NCBI RefSeq assembly: GCF_051014685.1
Contig: NW_027479293.1
Span: 62,001 to 126,000 of the forward strand
Origin: Ptiloglossa arizonensis
Taxonomy: Eukaryota; Arthropoda; Insecta; Hymenoptera; Colletidae
Direction of reading: 5' to 3'
DNA: 64,000 bases
Shown: in pieces, positions 41,434 to 57,096 of the stretch
Layout of the letters: each line of letters opens with the position of its first letter
Numbering within the stretch: position 1 is the stretch's first letter
Notes under the pieces: generated by a model
What the model was told of the DNA's origin: nothing
The model's input: the letters and a program-made list of their open reading frames with translations, nothing else
Databases searched by the model: none
Translations under genes and position numbers: made by a program

Positions 41434-44023
41434 CCGTATAAAGTATAACGTATAACGTATAACGTATAACGTATAACGTATAACGTATAACGTATAACGT
41501 ATAACGTATAACGCATAACGTATAACGTATAACGTATAACGTATAATGTATAACTTTTAACGTATAACGTATAACGTATAACGTAATACGTATAACGTAT
41601 AACGTATAACGTATAACGTATAACGTATAACGTATAACGTATAACGTATAACGTATAACGTATAACGTATAACGTATAACGTATAACGTATAACGTGTAA
41701 CGTATAACGTATACCGTATAAAGTATAACGTATAACGTATAACGTATAACGTATAACGTATAACGTATAACGTATAACGTACAACGTATAACGTATAACG
41801 TATACCGTTTAACGTATATCGCATAACGTATAACGTATAACGTATAACGTATAACGTATAACGTATAACCTATAACAAATAACGTATTACGTATAACGTA
41901 TAACGTATAACGTATAACGTATAACGTATAACGTATAACGTATAACGTATAACGTATAACGTATAACGTATAACGTATAACGTATAACGCATAACGTATA
42001 ACGTATAACGTATAACGTATAATGTATAACTTTTAACGTATAACGTATAACGTATAACGTAATACGTATAACGTATAACGTATAACGTATAACGTATAAC
42101 GTATAACGTATAACGTATAACGTATAACGTATAACGTATAACGTATAACGTATAACGTATAACGTATAACGTATAACGTAGAACGTAGAACGTATAACGT
42201 ATAGCGTATAACGTATAACGTATAACGTATAACGTATAGCGTATAACGTATAGCGTATAACGTATAACGTATAACGTATAACGTATAACGTATAACGTAT
42301 AACGTATAACGTATAACGTATAACGTATAACGTATAACGTATAACGTAGAACGTATAACGTATAACGTAGAACGTATAACGTATAACGTATAACGTATAA
42401 CGTATAACGTATAACGTATTACGTATAACCTATAACATATAACGTATAACGTATATCGTATAACGTATAACGTATAACGTATAACGTATAACGTATAACG
42501 TACAACGTATAATGTATAACGTATAACGTATAACGTATAACCTATAACGTATAACGTATAAGCTATAACGTAATACGTATAACGTATAACGTATAACGTA
42601 TAAAGCATAACGTATAACGTATAACGTATAACGTATAACGTATACCGTATAACGTATAACGTGTAACGTATGACGTATAACGTATAGCGTATAACGTATA
42701 TCGTATAACGTATAACGTTTAACGTATAACGTATAACATATAATGTATAACGCATATCCTAGAACTTATGCTGAATAACGTATAACGTATAACGTATAAC
42801 GTATAACGTATAACGTATAACGTATAACGTATAACGTATAACGTGTAACGTATAACGTATACCGTATAAAGTATAACGTATAACGTATAACGTATAACGT
42901 ATAACGTATAACCTGTAACGTATAACGTATACCGTATAAAGTATAACGTATAACGTATAACGTATAACGTATAACGTATAACGTATAACGTATAACGTAT
43001 AACGTATAACGTATAACGTACAACGTATAACGTATAACGTATACCGTTTAACGTATATCGCATAACGTATAACGTATAACGTATAACGTATAACGTATAA
43101 CGTATAACGTATAACGTATAACGTATAACGTATAACGTATAACCTATAACAAATAACGTATTACGAATAACGTATAACGTATAACGTATAACGTATAACG
43201 TATAACGTATAACGTATAACGTATAACGTATAACGTATAACGTATAACGTATAACGTATAACTTTTAACGTACAACGTATAACGTATAACGTATAACCTA
43301 TAACAAATAACGTATTACGTATAACGTATAACGTATAACGTATAACGTATAACGTATAACGTATAACGTATAACGTATAACGTATAACGTATAACGTATA
43401 ACGTATAACGTATAACGTATAACGTATAACGTATAACGTATAACGTATAACGTATAACGTATAACGTATAACGTATAACGTATAACGTATACCGTATAAA
43501 GTATAACGTATAACGTATAACGTATAACGTATAACGTATAACGTATAACGTATAACGTATAACGCATAACGTATAACGTATAACGTATAACGTATAATGT
43601 ATAACTTTTAACGTATAACGTATAACGTATAACGTAATACGTATAACGTATAACGTATAACGTATAACGTATAACGTATGACGTATAACGTATAACGTAT
43701 AACGTATAACGTATAACGTATAACGTATAACGTATAACGTATAACGTATAACGTATACCGTATAACGTATAACGTGTAACGTATGACGTATAACGTATAG
43801 CGTATAACGTATATCGTATAACGTATAACGTTTATCGTATAACGTATAACATAAAATGTATAACGCATATTCTAGAACTTATGCTGAATAACGTATAACG
43901 TATAACGTATAACGTATAACGTATCACGTATAACGTATAACGTATAACGTGTAACGTATAACGTATACCGTATAAAGTATAACGTATAACGTATAACGTA
44001 TAACGTATAACGTATAACGTATA
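41434..44023. repeat. 2,863-bp tandem duplication, copy 2
   Basis: Partner of the preceding copy, with boxes 42733 and 43846 of the matching subtypes (the 40983 and 43846 boxes both have ATATTCT). The copies diverge after about 44,023, where this one enters another partial module with a box at 44112. Confidence 0.88.
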
Positions 44024-47000
44024 CCGTATAACGTATAACGTGTAACGTATGACGTATAACGTATAGCGTATAACGTATATCGTATAACGTATAACGTTTA
44101 ACGTATAACGTATAACATATAATGTATAACGCATATTCTAGAACTTATGCTGAATAACGTATAACGTATAACGTATAACGTATAACGTATAACGTATCAC
44201 GTATAACGTATAACGTATAACGTATAACGTATAACGTATAACGTATAACGTATAACGTATAACGTATAACGTATAACGTATAACGTATAACGTATAACGT
44301 ATAACGTATAAAGTATAACGTATAACGTATAACGTATAACGTATAACGTATAACGTATAACGTATAACGTATAACGTATAACGTATAACGTATAACGTAT
44401 AACGTATACCGTATAAAGTATAACGTATAACGTATAACGTATAACGTATAACGTATAACGTATAACGTATAACGTATAACGCATAACGTATAACGTATAA
44501 CGTATAACGTATAATGTATAACTTTTAACGTATAACGTATAACGTATAACGTAATACGTATAACGTATAACGTATAACGTATAACGTATAACGTATAACG
44601 TATAACGTATAACGTATAACGTATAACGTATAACGTATAACGTATAACGTATAACGTGTAACGTATAACGTATACCGTATAAAGTATAACGTATAACGTA
44701 TAACGTATAACGTATAACGTATAACGTATAACGTATAACGTACAACGTATAACGTATAACGTATACCGTTTAACGTATATCGCATAACGTATAACGTATA
44801 ACGTATAACGTATACCGTATAAAGTATAACGTATAACGTATAACGTATAACGTATAACGTATAACGTATAACGTATAACGTATAACGTATAACGTATAAC
44901 GTATAACGTATAACGTATAACGTATAACGTATAACGTATAACGCATAACGTATAACGTATAACGTATAACGTATAATGTATAACTTTTAACGTACAACGT
45001 ATAACGTATAACGTATAACCTATAACAAATAACGTATTACGTATAACGTATAACGTATAAAGTATAACGTATAACGTATAACGTATAACGTATAACGTAT
45101 AACGTATAACGTATAACGTATAACGTATAACGTATAACGTATAACGTATAACGTATAACGTATAACGTATAACGTATAACGTACAACGTATAACGTATAA
45201 CGTATACCGTTTAACGTATATCGCATAACGTATAACGTATAACGTATAACGTATAACGTATAACGTATAACGTATAACGTATAACGTATAACGTATAACG
45301 TATAACGTATAACGTATAACGTATAACGTATAACCTATAACAAATAACGTATTACGTATAACGTATAACGTATAACGTATAACGTATAACGTATAACGTA
45401 TAACGTATAACGTATAACGTATAACGTATAACGTATAACGTATAACGTATAACGTATAACGTATAACGTATAACGCATAACGCATAACGTATAACGTATA
45501 ACGTATAATGTATAACTTTTAACGTACAACGTATAACGTATAACGTATAACCTATAACAAATAACGTATTACGTATAACGTATAACGTATAACGTATAAC
45601 GTATAACGTATAACGTATAACGTATAACGTATAACATATAACGTATAACGTATAACGTATAACGTATAACGTATAACGTATAACGTATAACGTATAACGT
45701 ATAACGTATAACGTATAACGTATAACGTATAACGTATAACGTATAACGTATAACGTATACCGTATAAAGTATAACGTATAACGTATAACGTATAACGTAT
45801 AACGTATAACGTATAACGTATAACGTATAACGCATAACGTATAACGTATAACGTATAACGTATAATGTATAACTTTTAACGTATAACGTATAACGTATAA
45901 CGTAATACGTATAACGTATAACGTATAACGTATAACGTATAACGTATGACGTATAACGTATAACGTATAACGTATAACGTATAACGTATAACGTATACCG
46001 TATAATGTATAACTTATAACGTATAACGTATAACGTATAACGTATAACGTATAACGTATAACGTATAACGTATAACGTATAACGTATAACGTATAACGTA
46101 TAACGTGTAACGTATAACGTATACCGTATAAGGTATAACGTATAACGTATAACGTATAACGTATAACGTATAACATATAATGTATAACGCATATCCTAGA
46201 ACATATGCTGAATAACGTATAACGTATAACGTATAACGTATAACGTATAACGTATAACGTATAACGTATAACGTATAACGTGTAACGTATAACGTATACC
46301 GTATAAAGTATAACGTATAACGTATAACGTATAACGTATAACGTATAACCTGTAACGTATAACGTATACCGTATAACGTATAACGTATAACGTATAACGT
46401 ATAACGTATAACGTATAACGTATAACGTATAACGTATAACGTATAACGTAGAACGTATAACGTATAACGTAGAACGTATAACGTATAACGTATAACGTAT
46501 AACGTATAACGTATAACGTATTACGTATAACCTATAACATATAACGTATAACGTATATCGTATAACGTATAACGTATAACGTATAACGTATAACGTACAA
46601 CGTATAATGTATAACGTATAACGTATAACGTATAACCTATAACGTATAACGTATAAGCTATAACGTAATACGTATAACGTATAACGTATAACGTATAAAG
46701 CATAACGTATAACGTATAACGTATAACGTATAACGTATACCGTATAACGTATAACGTGTAACGTATGACGTATAACGTATAGCGTATAACGTATATCGTA
46801 TAACGTATAACGTTTAACGTATAACGTATAACATATAATGTATAACGCATATCCTAGAACTTATGCTGAATAACGTATAACGTATAACGTATAACGTATA
46901 ACGTATAACGTATAACGTATAACGTATAACGTATAACGTGTAACGTATAACGTATACCGTATAAAGTATAACGTATAACGTATAACGTATAACGTATAAC

Positions 47001-49186
47001 GTATAACCTGTAACGTATAACGTATACCGTATAAAGTATAACGTATAACGTATAACGTATAACGTATAACGTATAACGTATAACGTATAACGTATAACGT
47101 ATAACGTACAACGTATAACGTATAACGTATACCGTTTAACGTATATCGCATAACGTATAACGTATAACGTATAACGTATAACGTATAACGTATAACGTAT
47201 AACGTATAACGTATAACGTATAACGTATAACGTATAACGTATAACCTATAACAAATAACGTATTACGTATAACGTATAGCGTATAACGTATAACGTATAA
47301 CGTATAACGTATAACGTATAACGTATAACGTATAACGTATAACGTATAACGTATAACGTATAACGTATAACGTATAACGTATAACGCATAAAGTATAACG
47401 TATAACGTATAACGTATAATGTATAACTTTTAACGTACAACGTATAACGTATAACGTATAACCTATAACAAATAACGTATTACGTATAACGTATAACGTA
47501 TAACGTATAACGTATAACGTATAACGTATAACGTATAACGTATAACGTATAACGTATAACGTATAACGTATAACGTATAACGTATAACGTATAACGTATA
47601 ACGTATAACGTATAACGTATAACGTATAACGTATAACGTATAACGTATAACGTATAACGTATAACGTATACCGTATAAAGTATAACGTATAACGTATAAC
47701 GTATAACGTATAACGTATAACGTATAACGTATAACGTATAACGTATAACGCATAACGTATAACGTATAACGTATAACGTATAATGTATAACTTTTAACGT
47801 ATAACGTATAACGTATAACGTAATACGTATAACGTATAACGTATAACGTATAACGTATAACGTATAACGTATAACGTATAACGTATAACGTATAACGTGT
47901 AACGTATAACGTATAACGTATAACGTAGAACGTAGAACGTATAACGTATAGCGTATAACGTATAACGTATAACGTATAACGTATAACGTATAACGTATAG
48001 CGTATAACGTATAACGTATAACGTATAACGTATAACGTATAACGTATAACGTATAACGTATAACGTATAACGTATAACGTATAACGTATAACGTATAACG
48101 TATAACGTATAACGTATAACGTATAACGTATAACGTATAACGTATAACGTAGAACGTATAACGTATAACGTAGAACGTATAACGTATAACGTATAACGTA
48201 TTACGTATAACGTATTACGTATAACCTATAACATATAACGTATAACGTATATCGTATAACGTATAACGTATAACGTATAACGTATAACGTACAACGTATA
48301 ATGTATAACGTATAACGTATAACGTATAACCTATAACGTATAACGTATAAGCTATAACGTAATACGTATAACGTATAACGTATAACGTATAAAGCATAAC
48401 GTATAACGTATAACGTATAACGTATAACGTATACCGTATAACGTATAACGTGTAACGTATGACGTATAACGTATAGCGTATAACGTATATCGTATAACGT
48501 ATAACGTTTAACGTATAACGTATAACATATAATGTATAACGCATATCCTAGAACTTATGCTGAATAACGTATAACGTATAACGTATAACGTATAACGTAT
48601 AACGTATAACGTATAACGTATAACGTATAACGTGTAACGTATAACGTATACCGTATAAAGTATAACGTATAACGTATAACGTATAACGTATAACGTATAA
48701 CGTATAACGTATAACGTATAACGTATAACGTATAACGTATAACGTATAACGTATAACGTATAACGTATAACGTATAACGTATAACGTATAACGTATAACG
48801 TATAACGTATAACGTATAACGTATAACGTATAACGCATAACGTATAACGTATAACGTATAACGTATAATGTATAACTTTTAACGTATAACGTATAACGTA
48901 TAACGTAATACGTATGACGTATAACGTATAACGTATAACGTATAACGTATAACGTATAACGTATAACGTATAACGTATAACGTATAACGTATAAAGTATA
49001 ACGTATAACGTATAACGTAGAACGTAGAACGTAGAACGTATAGCGTATAACGTATAACGTATAACGTATAACGTATAACGTATAACGTATAGCGTATAAC
49101 GTATAACGTATAACGTATAACGTATAACGTATAACGTATAACGTATAACGTATAACGTATAACGTATAACGTATAACGTATAACGT
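44024..49186. repeat. Satellite with B boxes at 44112, 46170, 46828 and 48522
   Basis: The same family of units as the preceding duplication but with less regular spacing (2,058, 658 and 1,694 bp between boxes). The box at 46170 has AGAACAT in place of AGAACTT. Full ~330-bp modules end at 46850 and 48544. No gene was seen. Confidence 0.78.
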
Positions 49187-50047
49187 ATGACGTATAACGT
49201 ATAACGTATAACGTATAACGTATAACGTATAACGTAGAACGTAGAACGTATAACGTATAACGTAGAACGTATAACGTATAACGTATAACGTATAACGTAT
49301 AACGTATAACGTATTACGTATAACCTATAACATATAACGTATAACGTATATCGTATAACGTATAACGTATAACGTATAACGTATAACGTACAACGTATAA
49401 TGTGTAACGTATAACGTATAACGTATGACCTATAACGTATAACGTATAAGCTATAACGTAATACGTATAACGTATAACGTATAACGTATAAAGCATAACG
49501 TATAACGTATAACGTATAACGTATAACGTATACCGTATAACGTATAACGTGTAACGTGTGACGTATAACGTATAGCGTATAACGTATATCGTATAACGTA
49601 TAACGTTTAACGTATAACGTATAACATATAATGTATAACGCATATCCTAGAACTTATGCTGAATAACGTATAACGTATAACGTATAACGTATAACGTATA
49701 ACGTATAACGTATAACGTATAACTTATAACGTATAACGTATAACGTATAACGTATAACGTATAACGTATAACGTATAACGTATAACGTATAACGTATAAC
49801 GTATAACGTAGAACGTAGAACGTATAACGTATAGCGTATAACGTATAACGTATAACGTATAACGTATAACGTATAACGTATAGCGTATAACGTATAACGT
49901 ATAACGTATAACGTATAACGTATAACGTATAACGTATAACGTATAACGTATAACGTATAACGTATAACGTATAACGCATAACGTATAACGTATAACGTAT
50001 AACGTATAATGTATAACTTTTAACGTATAACGTATAACGTATAACGT
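49187..50047. repeat. ~3.36-kb spaced repeat, copy 1
   Basis: Matches 52554-53407 with an offset of 3,360 bp from the module onward, and 3,367 before it (one monomer more). Shared private changes include GTAACGT after ACAACGT-ATAATGT's place, ATGACCT, and GTGACGT in the ~330-bp module, then a B box (49621 and 52981). It ends in the same ATAATGT-ATAACTT-TTAACGT group. Confidence 0.83.
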
Positions 50048-52553
50048 ATAACGTATAACGTATAACGTATAACGTATAACGTATAACGCATAACGTATAA
50101 CGTATAACGTATAACGTATAATGTATAACTTTTAACGTACAACGTATAACGTATAACGTATAACCTATAACAAATAACGTATTACGTATAACGTATAACG
50201 TATAAAGTATAACGTATAACGTATAACGTATAACGTATAACGTATAACGTATAACGTATAACGTATAACGTATAACGTATAACGTATAACGTATAACGTA
50301 TAACGTATAACGTATAACGTATAACGTACAACGTATAACGTATAACGTATACCGTTTAACGTATATCGCATAACGTATAACGTATAACGTATAACGTATA
50401 ACGTATAACGTATAACGTATAACGTATAACGTATAACGTATAACGTATAACGTATAACGTATAACGTATAACGTATAACCTATAACAAATAACGTATTAC
50501 GTATAACGTATAACGTATAACGTATAACGTATAACGTATAACGTATAACGTATAACGTATAACGTATAACGTATAACGTATAACGTATAACGTATAACGT
50601 ATAACGTATAACGCATAACGCATAACGTATAACGTATAACGTATAATGTATAACTTTTAACGTACAACGTATAACGTATAACGTATAACGTATAACGTAT
50701 AACGTATAACGTATAACGTATAACGTATAACGTATAACGTATAACGTATAACGTATAACGTATAACGTATAACCTATAACAAATAACGTATTACGTATAA
50801 CGTATAGCGTATAACGTATAACGTATAACGTATAACGTATAACGTATAACGTATAACGTATAACGTATAACGTATAACGTATAACGTATAACGTATAACG
50901 TATAACGTATAACGCATAACGTATAACGTATAACGTATAACGTATAATGTATAACTTTTAACGTACAACGTATAACGTATAACGTATAACCTATAACAAA
51001 TAACGTATTACGTATAACGTATAACGTATAACGTATAACGTATAACGTATAACGTATAACGTATAACGTATAACGTATAACGTATAACGTATAACGTATA
51101 ACGTATAACGTATAACGTATAACGTATAACGTATAACGTATAACGTATAACGTATAACGTATAACGTATAACGTATAACGTATACCGTATAAAGTATAAC
51201 GTATAACGTATAACGTATAACGTATAACGTATAACGTATAACGTATAACGTATAACGTATAACGCATAACGTATAACGTATAACGTATAACGTATAATGT
51301 ATAACTTTTAACGTATAACGTATAACGTATAACGTATAACGTATAACGTATACCGTATAACGTATAACGTGTAACGTATGACGTATAACGTATAGCGTAT
51401 AACGTATATCGTATAACGTATAACGTTTAACGTATAACGTATAACATATAATGTATAACGCATATCCTAGAACTTATGCTGAATAACGTATAACGTATAA
51501 CGTATAACGTATAACGTATAACGTATAACGTATAACGTATAACGTATAACGTGTAACGTATAACGTATACCGTATAAAGTATAACGTATAACGTATAACG
51601 TATAACGTATAACGTATAACGTATAACGTATAACGTATAACGTATAACGTATAACGTATAACGTATAACGTATAACATATAACGTATAACGTATAACGTA
51701 TAACGTATAACGTATAACGTATAACGTATAACGTATAACGTATAACGTATAACGCATAACGTATAACGTATAACGTATAACGTATAATGTATAACTTTTA
51801 ACGTATAACGTATAACGTATAACGTAATACGTATGACGTATAACGTATAACGTATAACGTATAACGTATAACGTAGAACGTAGAACGTATAACGTATAGC
51901 GTATAACGTATAACGTATAACGTATAACGTATAACGTATAACGTATAGCGTATAACGTATAACGTATAACGTATAACGTATAACGTATAACGTATAACGT
52001 ATAACGTATAACGTATAACGTATAACGTATAACGTATAACGTATAACGTATAACGTATAACGTATAACGTATAACGTATAACGTATAACGTATAACGTAT
52101 AACGTATAACGTATACCGTATAAAGTATAACGTATAACGTATAACGTATATCGTATAACGTATAACGTTTAACGTATAACGTATAACATATAATGTATAA
52201 CGCATATCCTAGAACTTATGCTGAATAACGTATAACGTATAACGTATAACGTATAACGTATAACGTATAACGTATAACGTATAACGTATAACGTGTAACG
52301 TATAACGTATACCGTATAAAGTATAACGTATAACGTATAACGTATAACGTATAACGTATAAAGTATAACGTATAACGTATAACGTAGAACGTAGAACGTA
52401 TAACGTATAGCGTATAACGTATAACGTATAACGTATAACGTATAACGTATAACGTATAGCGTATAACGTATAACGTATAACGTATAACGTATAACGTATA
52501 ACGTATAACGTATAACGTATAACGTATAACGTATAACGTATAACGTATAACGT
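50048..52553. repeat. Satellite with B boxes at 51441 and 52183
   Basis: Repeated short units of ATAACAA-ATAACGT-ATTACGT, a long pure run, ATAACGC and ATAATGT-ATAACTT-TTAACGT-ACAACGT at roughly 200-350-bp intervals, then two box-bearing modules. No gene was seen. Confidence 0.75.
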
Positions 52554-53407
52554 ATGACGTATAACGTATAACGTATAACGTATAACGTATAACGTATAAC
52601 GTAGAACGTATAACGTATAACGTAGAACGTATAACGTATAACGTATAACGTATAACGTATAACGTATAACGTATTACGTATAACCTATAACATATAACGT
52701 ATAACGTATATCGTATAACGTATAACGTATAACGTATAACGTATAACGTACAACGTATAATGTGTAACGTATAACGTATAACGTATGACCTATAACGTAT
52801 AACGTATAAGCTATAACGTAATACGTATAACGTATAACGTATAACGTATAAAGCATAACGTATAACGTATAACGTATAACGTATAACGTATACCGTATAA
52901 CGTATAACGTGTAACGTGTGACGTATAACGTATAGCGTATAACGTATATCGTATAACGTATAACGTTTAACGTATAACGTATAACATATAATGTATAACG
53001 CATATCCTAGAACTTATGCTGAATAACGTATAACGTATAACGTATAACGTATAACGTATAACGTATAACGTATAACGTATAACTTATAACGTATAACGTA
53101 TAACGTATAACGTATAACGTATAACGTATAACGTATAACGTATAACGTATAACGTATAACGTATAACGTAGAACGTAGAACGTATAACGTATAGCGTATA
53201 ACGTATAACGTATAACGTATAACGTATAACGTATAACGTATAGCGTATAACGTATAACGTATAACGTATAACGTATAACGTATAACGTATAACGTATAAC
53301 GTATAACGTATAACGTATAACGTATAACGTATAACGCATAACGTATAACGTATAACGTATAACGTATAATGTATAACTTTTAACGTATAACGTATAACGT
53401 ATAACGT
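52554..53407. repeat. ~3.36-kb spaced repeat, copy 2
   Basis: Partner of 49187-50047. A further module carrying part of the same private variants (GTGACGT) ends at 54144, 1,141 bp further right, so this variant has spread to three neighbouring modules. Confidence 0.83.
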
Positions 53408-56172
53408 AATACGTATGACGTATAACGTATAACGTATAACGTATAACGTATAACGTATAACGTATAACGTATAACGTATAACGTATAACGTATAACGTAT
53501 AACGTATAACGTATAACGTAGAACGTAGAACGTATAACGTATAGCGTATAACGTATAACGTATAACGTATAACGTATAACGTATAACGTATAGCGTATAA
53601 CGTATAACGTATAACGTATAACGTATAACGTATAACGTATAACGTATAACGTATAACGTATAACGTATAACGTATAACGTATAACGTATAACGTATGACG
53701 TATAACGTATAACGTATAACGTATAACGTATAACGTATAACGTAGAACGTATAACGTATAACGTAGAACGTATAACGTATAACGTATAACGTATAACGTA
53801 TAACGTATAACGTATTACGTATAACCTATAACATATAACGTATAACGTATATCGTATAACGTATAACGTATAACGTATAACGTATAACGTACAACGTATA
53901 ATGTATAACGTATAACGTATAACGTATAACCTATAACGTATAACGTATAAGCTATAACGTAATACGTATAACGTATAACGTATAACGTATAAAGCATAAC
54001 GTATAACGTATAACGTATAACGTATAACGTATACCGTATAACGTATAACGTGTAACGTGTGACGTATAACGTATAGCGTATAACGTATATCGTATAACGT
54101 ATAACGTTTAACGTATAACGTATAACATATAATGTATAACGCATATCCTAGAACTTATGCTGAATAACGTATAACGTATAACGTATAACGTATAACGTAT
54201 AACGTATAACGTATAACGTATAACGCATAACGTATAACGTATAACGTATAACGTATAACGTATAATGTATAACTTTTAACGTATAACGTATAACGTATAA
54301 CGTATAACCTATAACAAATAACGTATTACGTATAACGTATAACGTATAACGTATAACGTATAACGTATAACGTATAACGCATAACGTATAACGTATAACG
54401 TATAACGTATAATGTATAACTTTTAACGTATAACGTATAACGTATAACGTAATACGTATAACGTATAACGTATAACGTACAACGTATAATGTATAACGTA
54501 TAACGTATAACGTATAACCTATAACGTATAACGTATAAGCTATAACGTAATACGTATAACGTATAACGTATAACGTATAAAGCATAACGTATAACGTATG
54601 ACGTATAACGTATAACGTATACCGTATAACGTATAACGTGTAACGTATGACGTATAACGTATAGCGTATAACGTATATCGTATAACGTATAACGTTTAAC
54701 GTATAACGTATAACATATAATGTATAACGCATATCCTAGAACTTATGCTGAATAACGTATAACGTATAACGTATAACGTATAACGTATAACGTATAACGT
54801 ATAACGTATAACGTGTAACGTATAACGTATACCGTATAAAGTATAACGTATAACGTATAACGTATTACGTATAACGTATAACGTATAACGTATAACGTAT
54901 AACGTATAACGTATAACGTATAACGTATAACGTATAACGTATAACGGATAACGTATAACGTATAACGTATAACGTATAACGTATAACGTATAACGTATAA
55001 TGTATAACCTATAACAAATAACGTATTACGTATAACGTATAACGTATAACGTATAACGTATAACGTATAACGTATAACGTATAACGTATAACGTATAACG
55101 TATAACGTATAACGTATAACGTATAACGTATAACGTATAACGTATAACGTATAACGTATAACGTATACCGTATAATGTATATCGTATAACGTAAGACCTA
55201 TGAAGTATAACGTATAACGTATAACGTATAACGTATAACGTATAATGTATAACGTATAACGTATAACGTATAACGTATAACGTATAACGTATAACGTATA
55301 ACGTATAACGTATAACGTATAACGCATAACGTATAACGTATAACGTATAACGTATAACGTATAATGTATAACTTTTAACGTATAACGTATTACGTATAAC
55401 GTATAACGTATAACGTATAACGTATAACGTATAACGTATAACGTATAACGTATAACGTATAACGTATAACGGATAACGTATAACGTATAACGTATAACGT
55501 ATAACGTATAACGTATAACGTATAATGTATAACCTATAACAAATAACGTATTACGTATAACGTATAACGTATAACGTATAACGTATAACGTATAACGTAT
55601 AACGTATAACGTATACCGTATAATGTATATCGTATAACGTAAGACCTATGAAGTATAACGTATAACGTATAACGTATAACGTATAACGTATAATGTATAA
55701 CGTATAACGTATAACGTATAATGTATAACCTATAACAAATAACGTATTACGTATAACGTATAACGTATAACGTATAACGTATAACGTATAACGTATAACG
55801 TATAACGTATAACCTATGACGTATAACGTATAATGTATAACTTTTAACGTATAACGTATAACGTATAACGTAATACGTATAACGTATAACGTATAACGTA
55901 CAACGTATAATGTATAACGTATAACGTATAACGTATAACCTATAACGTATAACGTATAAGCTATAACGTAATACGTATAACGTATAACGTATAACGTATA
56001 AAGCATAACGTATAACGTATAACGTATAACGTATAACGTATACCGTATAACGTATAACGTGTAACGTATGACGTATAACGTATAGCGTATAACGTATATC
56101 GTATAACGTATAACGTTTAACGTATAACGTATAACATATAATGTATAACGCATATCCTAGAACTTATGCTGA
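53408..56172. repeat. Last B-box region (54122, 54710, 56131)
   Basis: Modules end at 54144, 54732 and 56153. The first ATAACGT-AAGACCT-ATGAAGT blocks of the right-hand family already appear here (AAGACCT at 55193 and 55641), so the two families interdigitate over about 1 kb. Confidence 0.8.
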
Positions 56173-57096
56173 ATAACGTATAACGTATAACGTATAACGT
56201 ATAACGTATAACGTATAACGTATAACGTATAACGTGTAACGTATAACGTATACCGTATAAAGTATAACGTATAACGTATAACGTATAACGTATAACGTAT
56301 AACGTATAACGTATAACGTATAACGTATAACGTATAACGTATAACGTATAACGTATAACGTATAACGGATAACGTATAACGTATAACGTATAACGTATAA
56401 CGTATAACGTATAACGTATAATGTATAACCTATAACAAATAACGTATTACGTATAACGTATAACGTATAACGTATAACGTATAACGTATAACGTATAACG
56501 TATAACGTATAACGTATAACGTATAACGTATAACGTATAACGTATAACGTATAACGTATAACGTATAACGTATAACGTATAACGTATAACGTATAACGTA
56601 TAACGTATAACGTATAACGTATAACGTATAACGTATACCGTATAATGTATATCGTATAACGTAAGACCTATGAAGTATAACGTATAACGTATAACGTATA
56701 ACGTATAACGTATAATGTATAACGTATAACGTATAACGTATAATGTATAACCTATAACAAATAACGTATTACGTATAACGTATAACGTATAACGTATAAC
56801 GTATAACGTATAACGTATAACGTATAACGTATAACCTATGACGTATAACGTATAACGTATAATGTATACCGTATAACGTATATCGTATAACGTATAACGT
56901 ATAACGTATTACATATTACGTATACCGTATAATGTATATCGTATAACGTAAGACCTATGAAGTATAACGTATAACGTATAACGTATAACGTATAACGTAT
57001 AATGTATAACGTATAACGTATAACGTATAACGTATAACGTATAACGTATAACGTATAACGTATAACGTGTAACGTATAACGTGTAACGTATAACGT

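Larger units (their letters stand above)
1450..56172. repeat. Type-B 42-bp box family (38 copies)
   Basis: Same box as type A, but heptamer 2 is ATAATGT and the last is ATGCTGA. Starts left of the transposon: 1450, 1912, 3473, 4509, 6707, 8751, 9213, 10767, 11803, 13994, 15009, 17886, 18712, 20140, 21001, 22464, 25194, 26020, 26825, 28008. One is split by the transposon (31123-31130 and 32409-32442). Right side: 37413, 37952, 39870, 40983, 42733, 43846, 44112, 46170, 46828, 48522, 49621, 51441, 52183, 52981, 54122, 54710, 56131. Local subtypes: AGGACTT core at 17886, 20140, 25194, 26825 and 28008; AAAACGC at 18712, 21001, 22464 and 26020; ATATTCT at 37413, 37952, 40983, 43846 and 44112. Spacing is always a multiple of seven after removing the transposon. 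Confidence 0.92.

Noticed and set aside
302..56172. CRISPR-like array, with boxes as repeats and satellite as spacers
   Set aside because: Spacing is irregular (196 bp to several kb), the 'spacers' are the same satellite, no cas genes occur and the context is eukaryotic.
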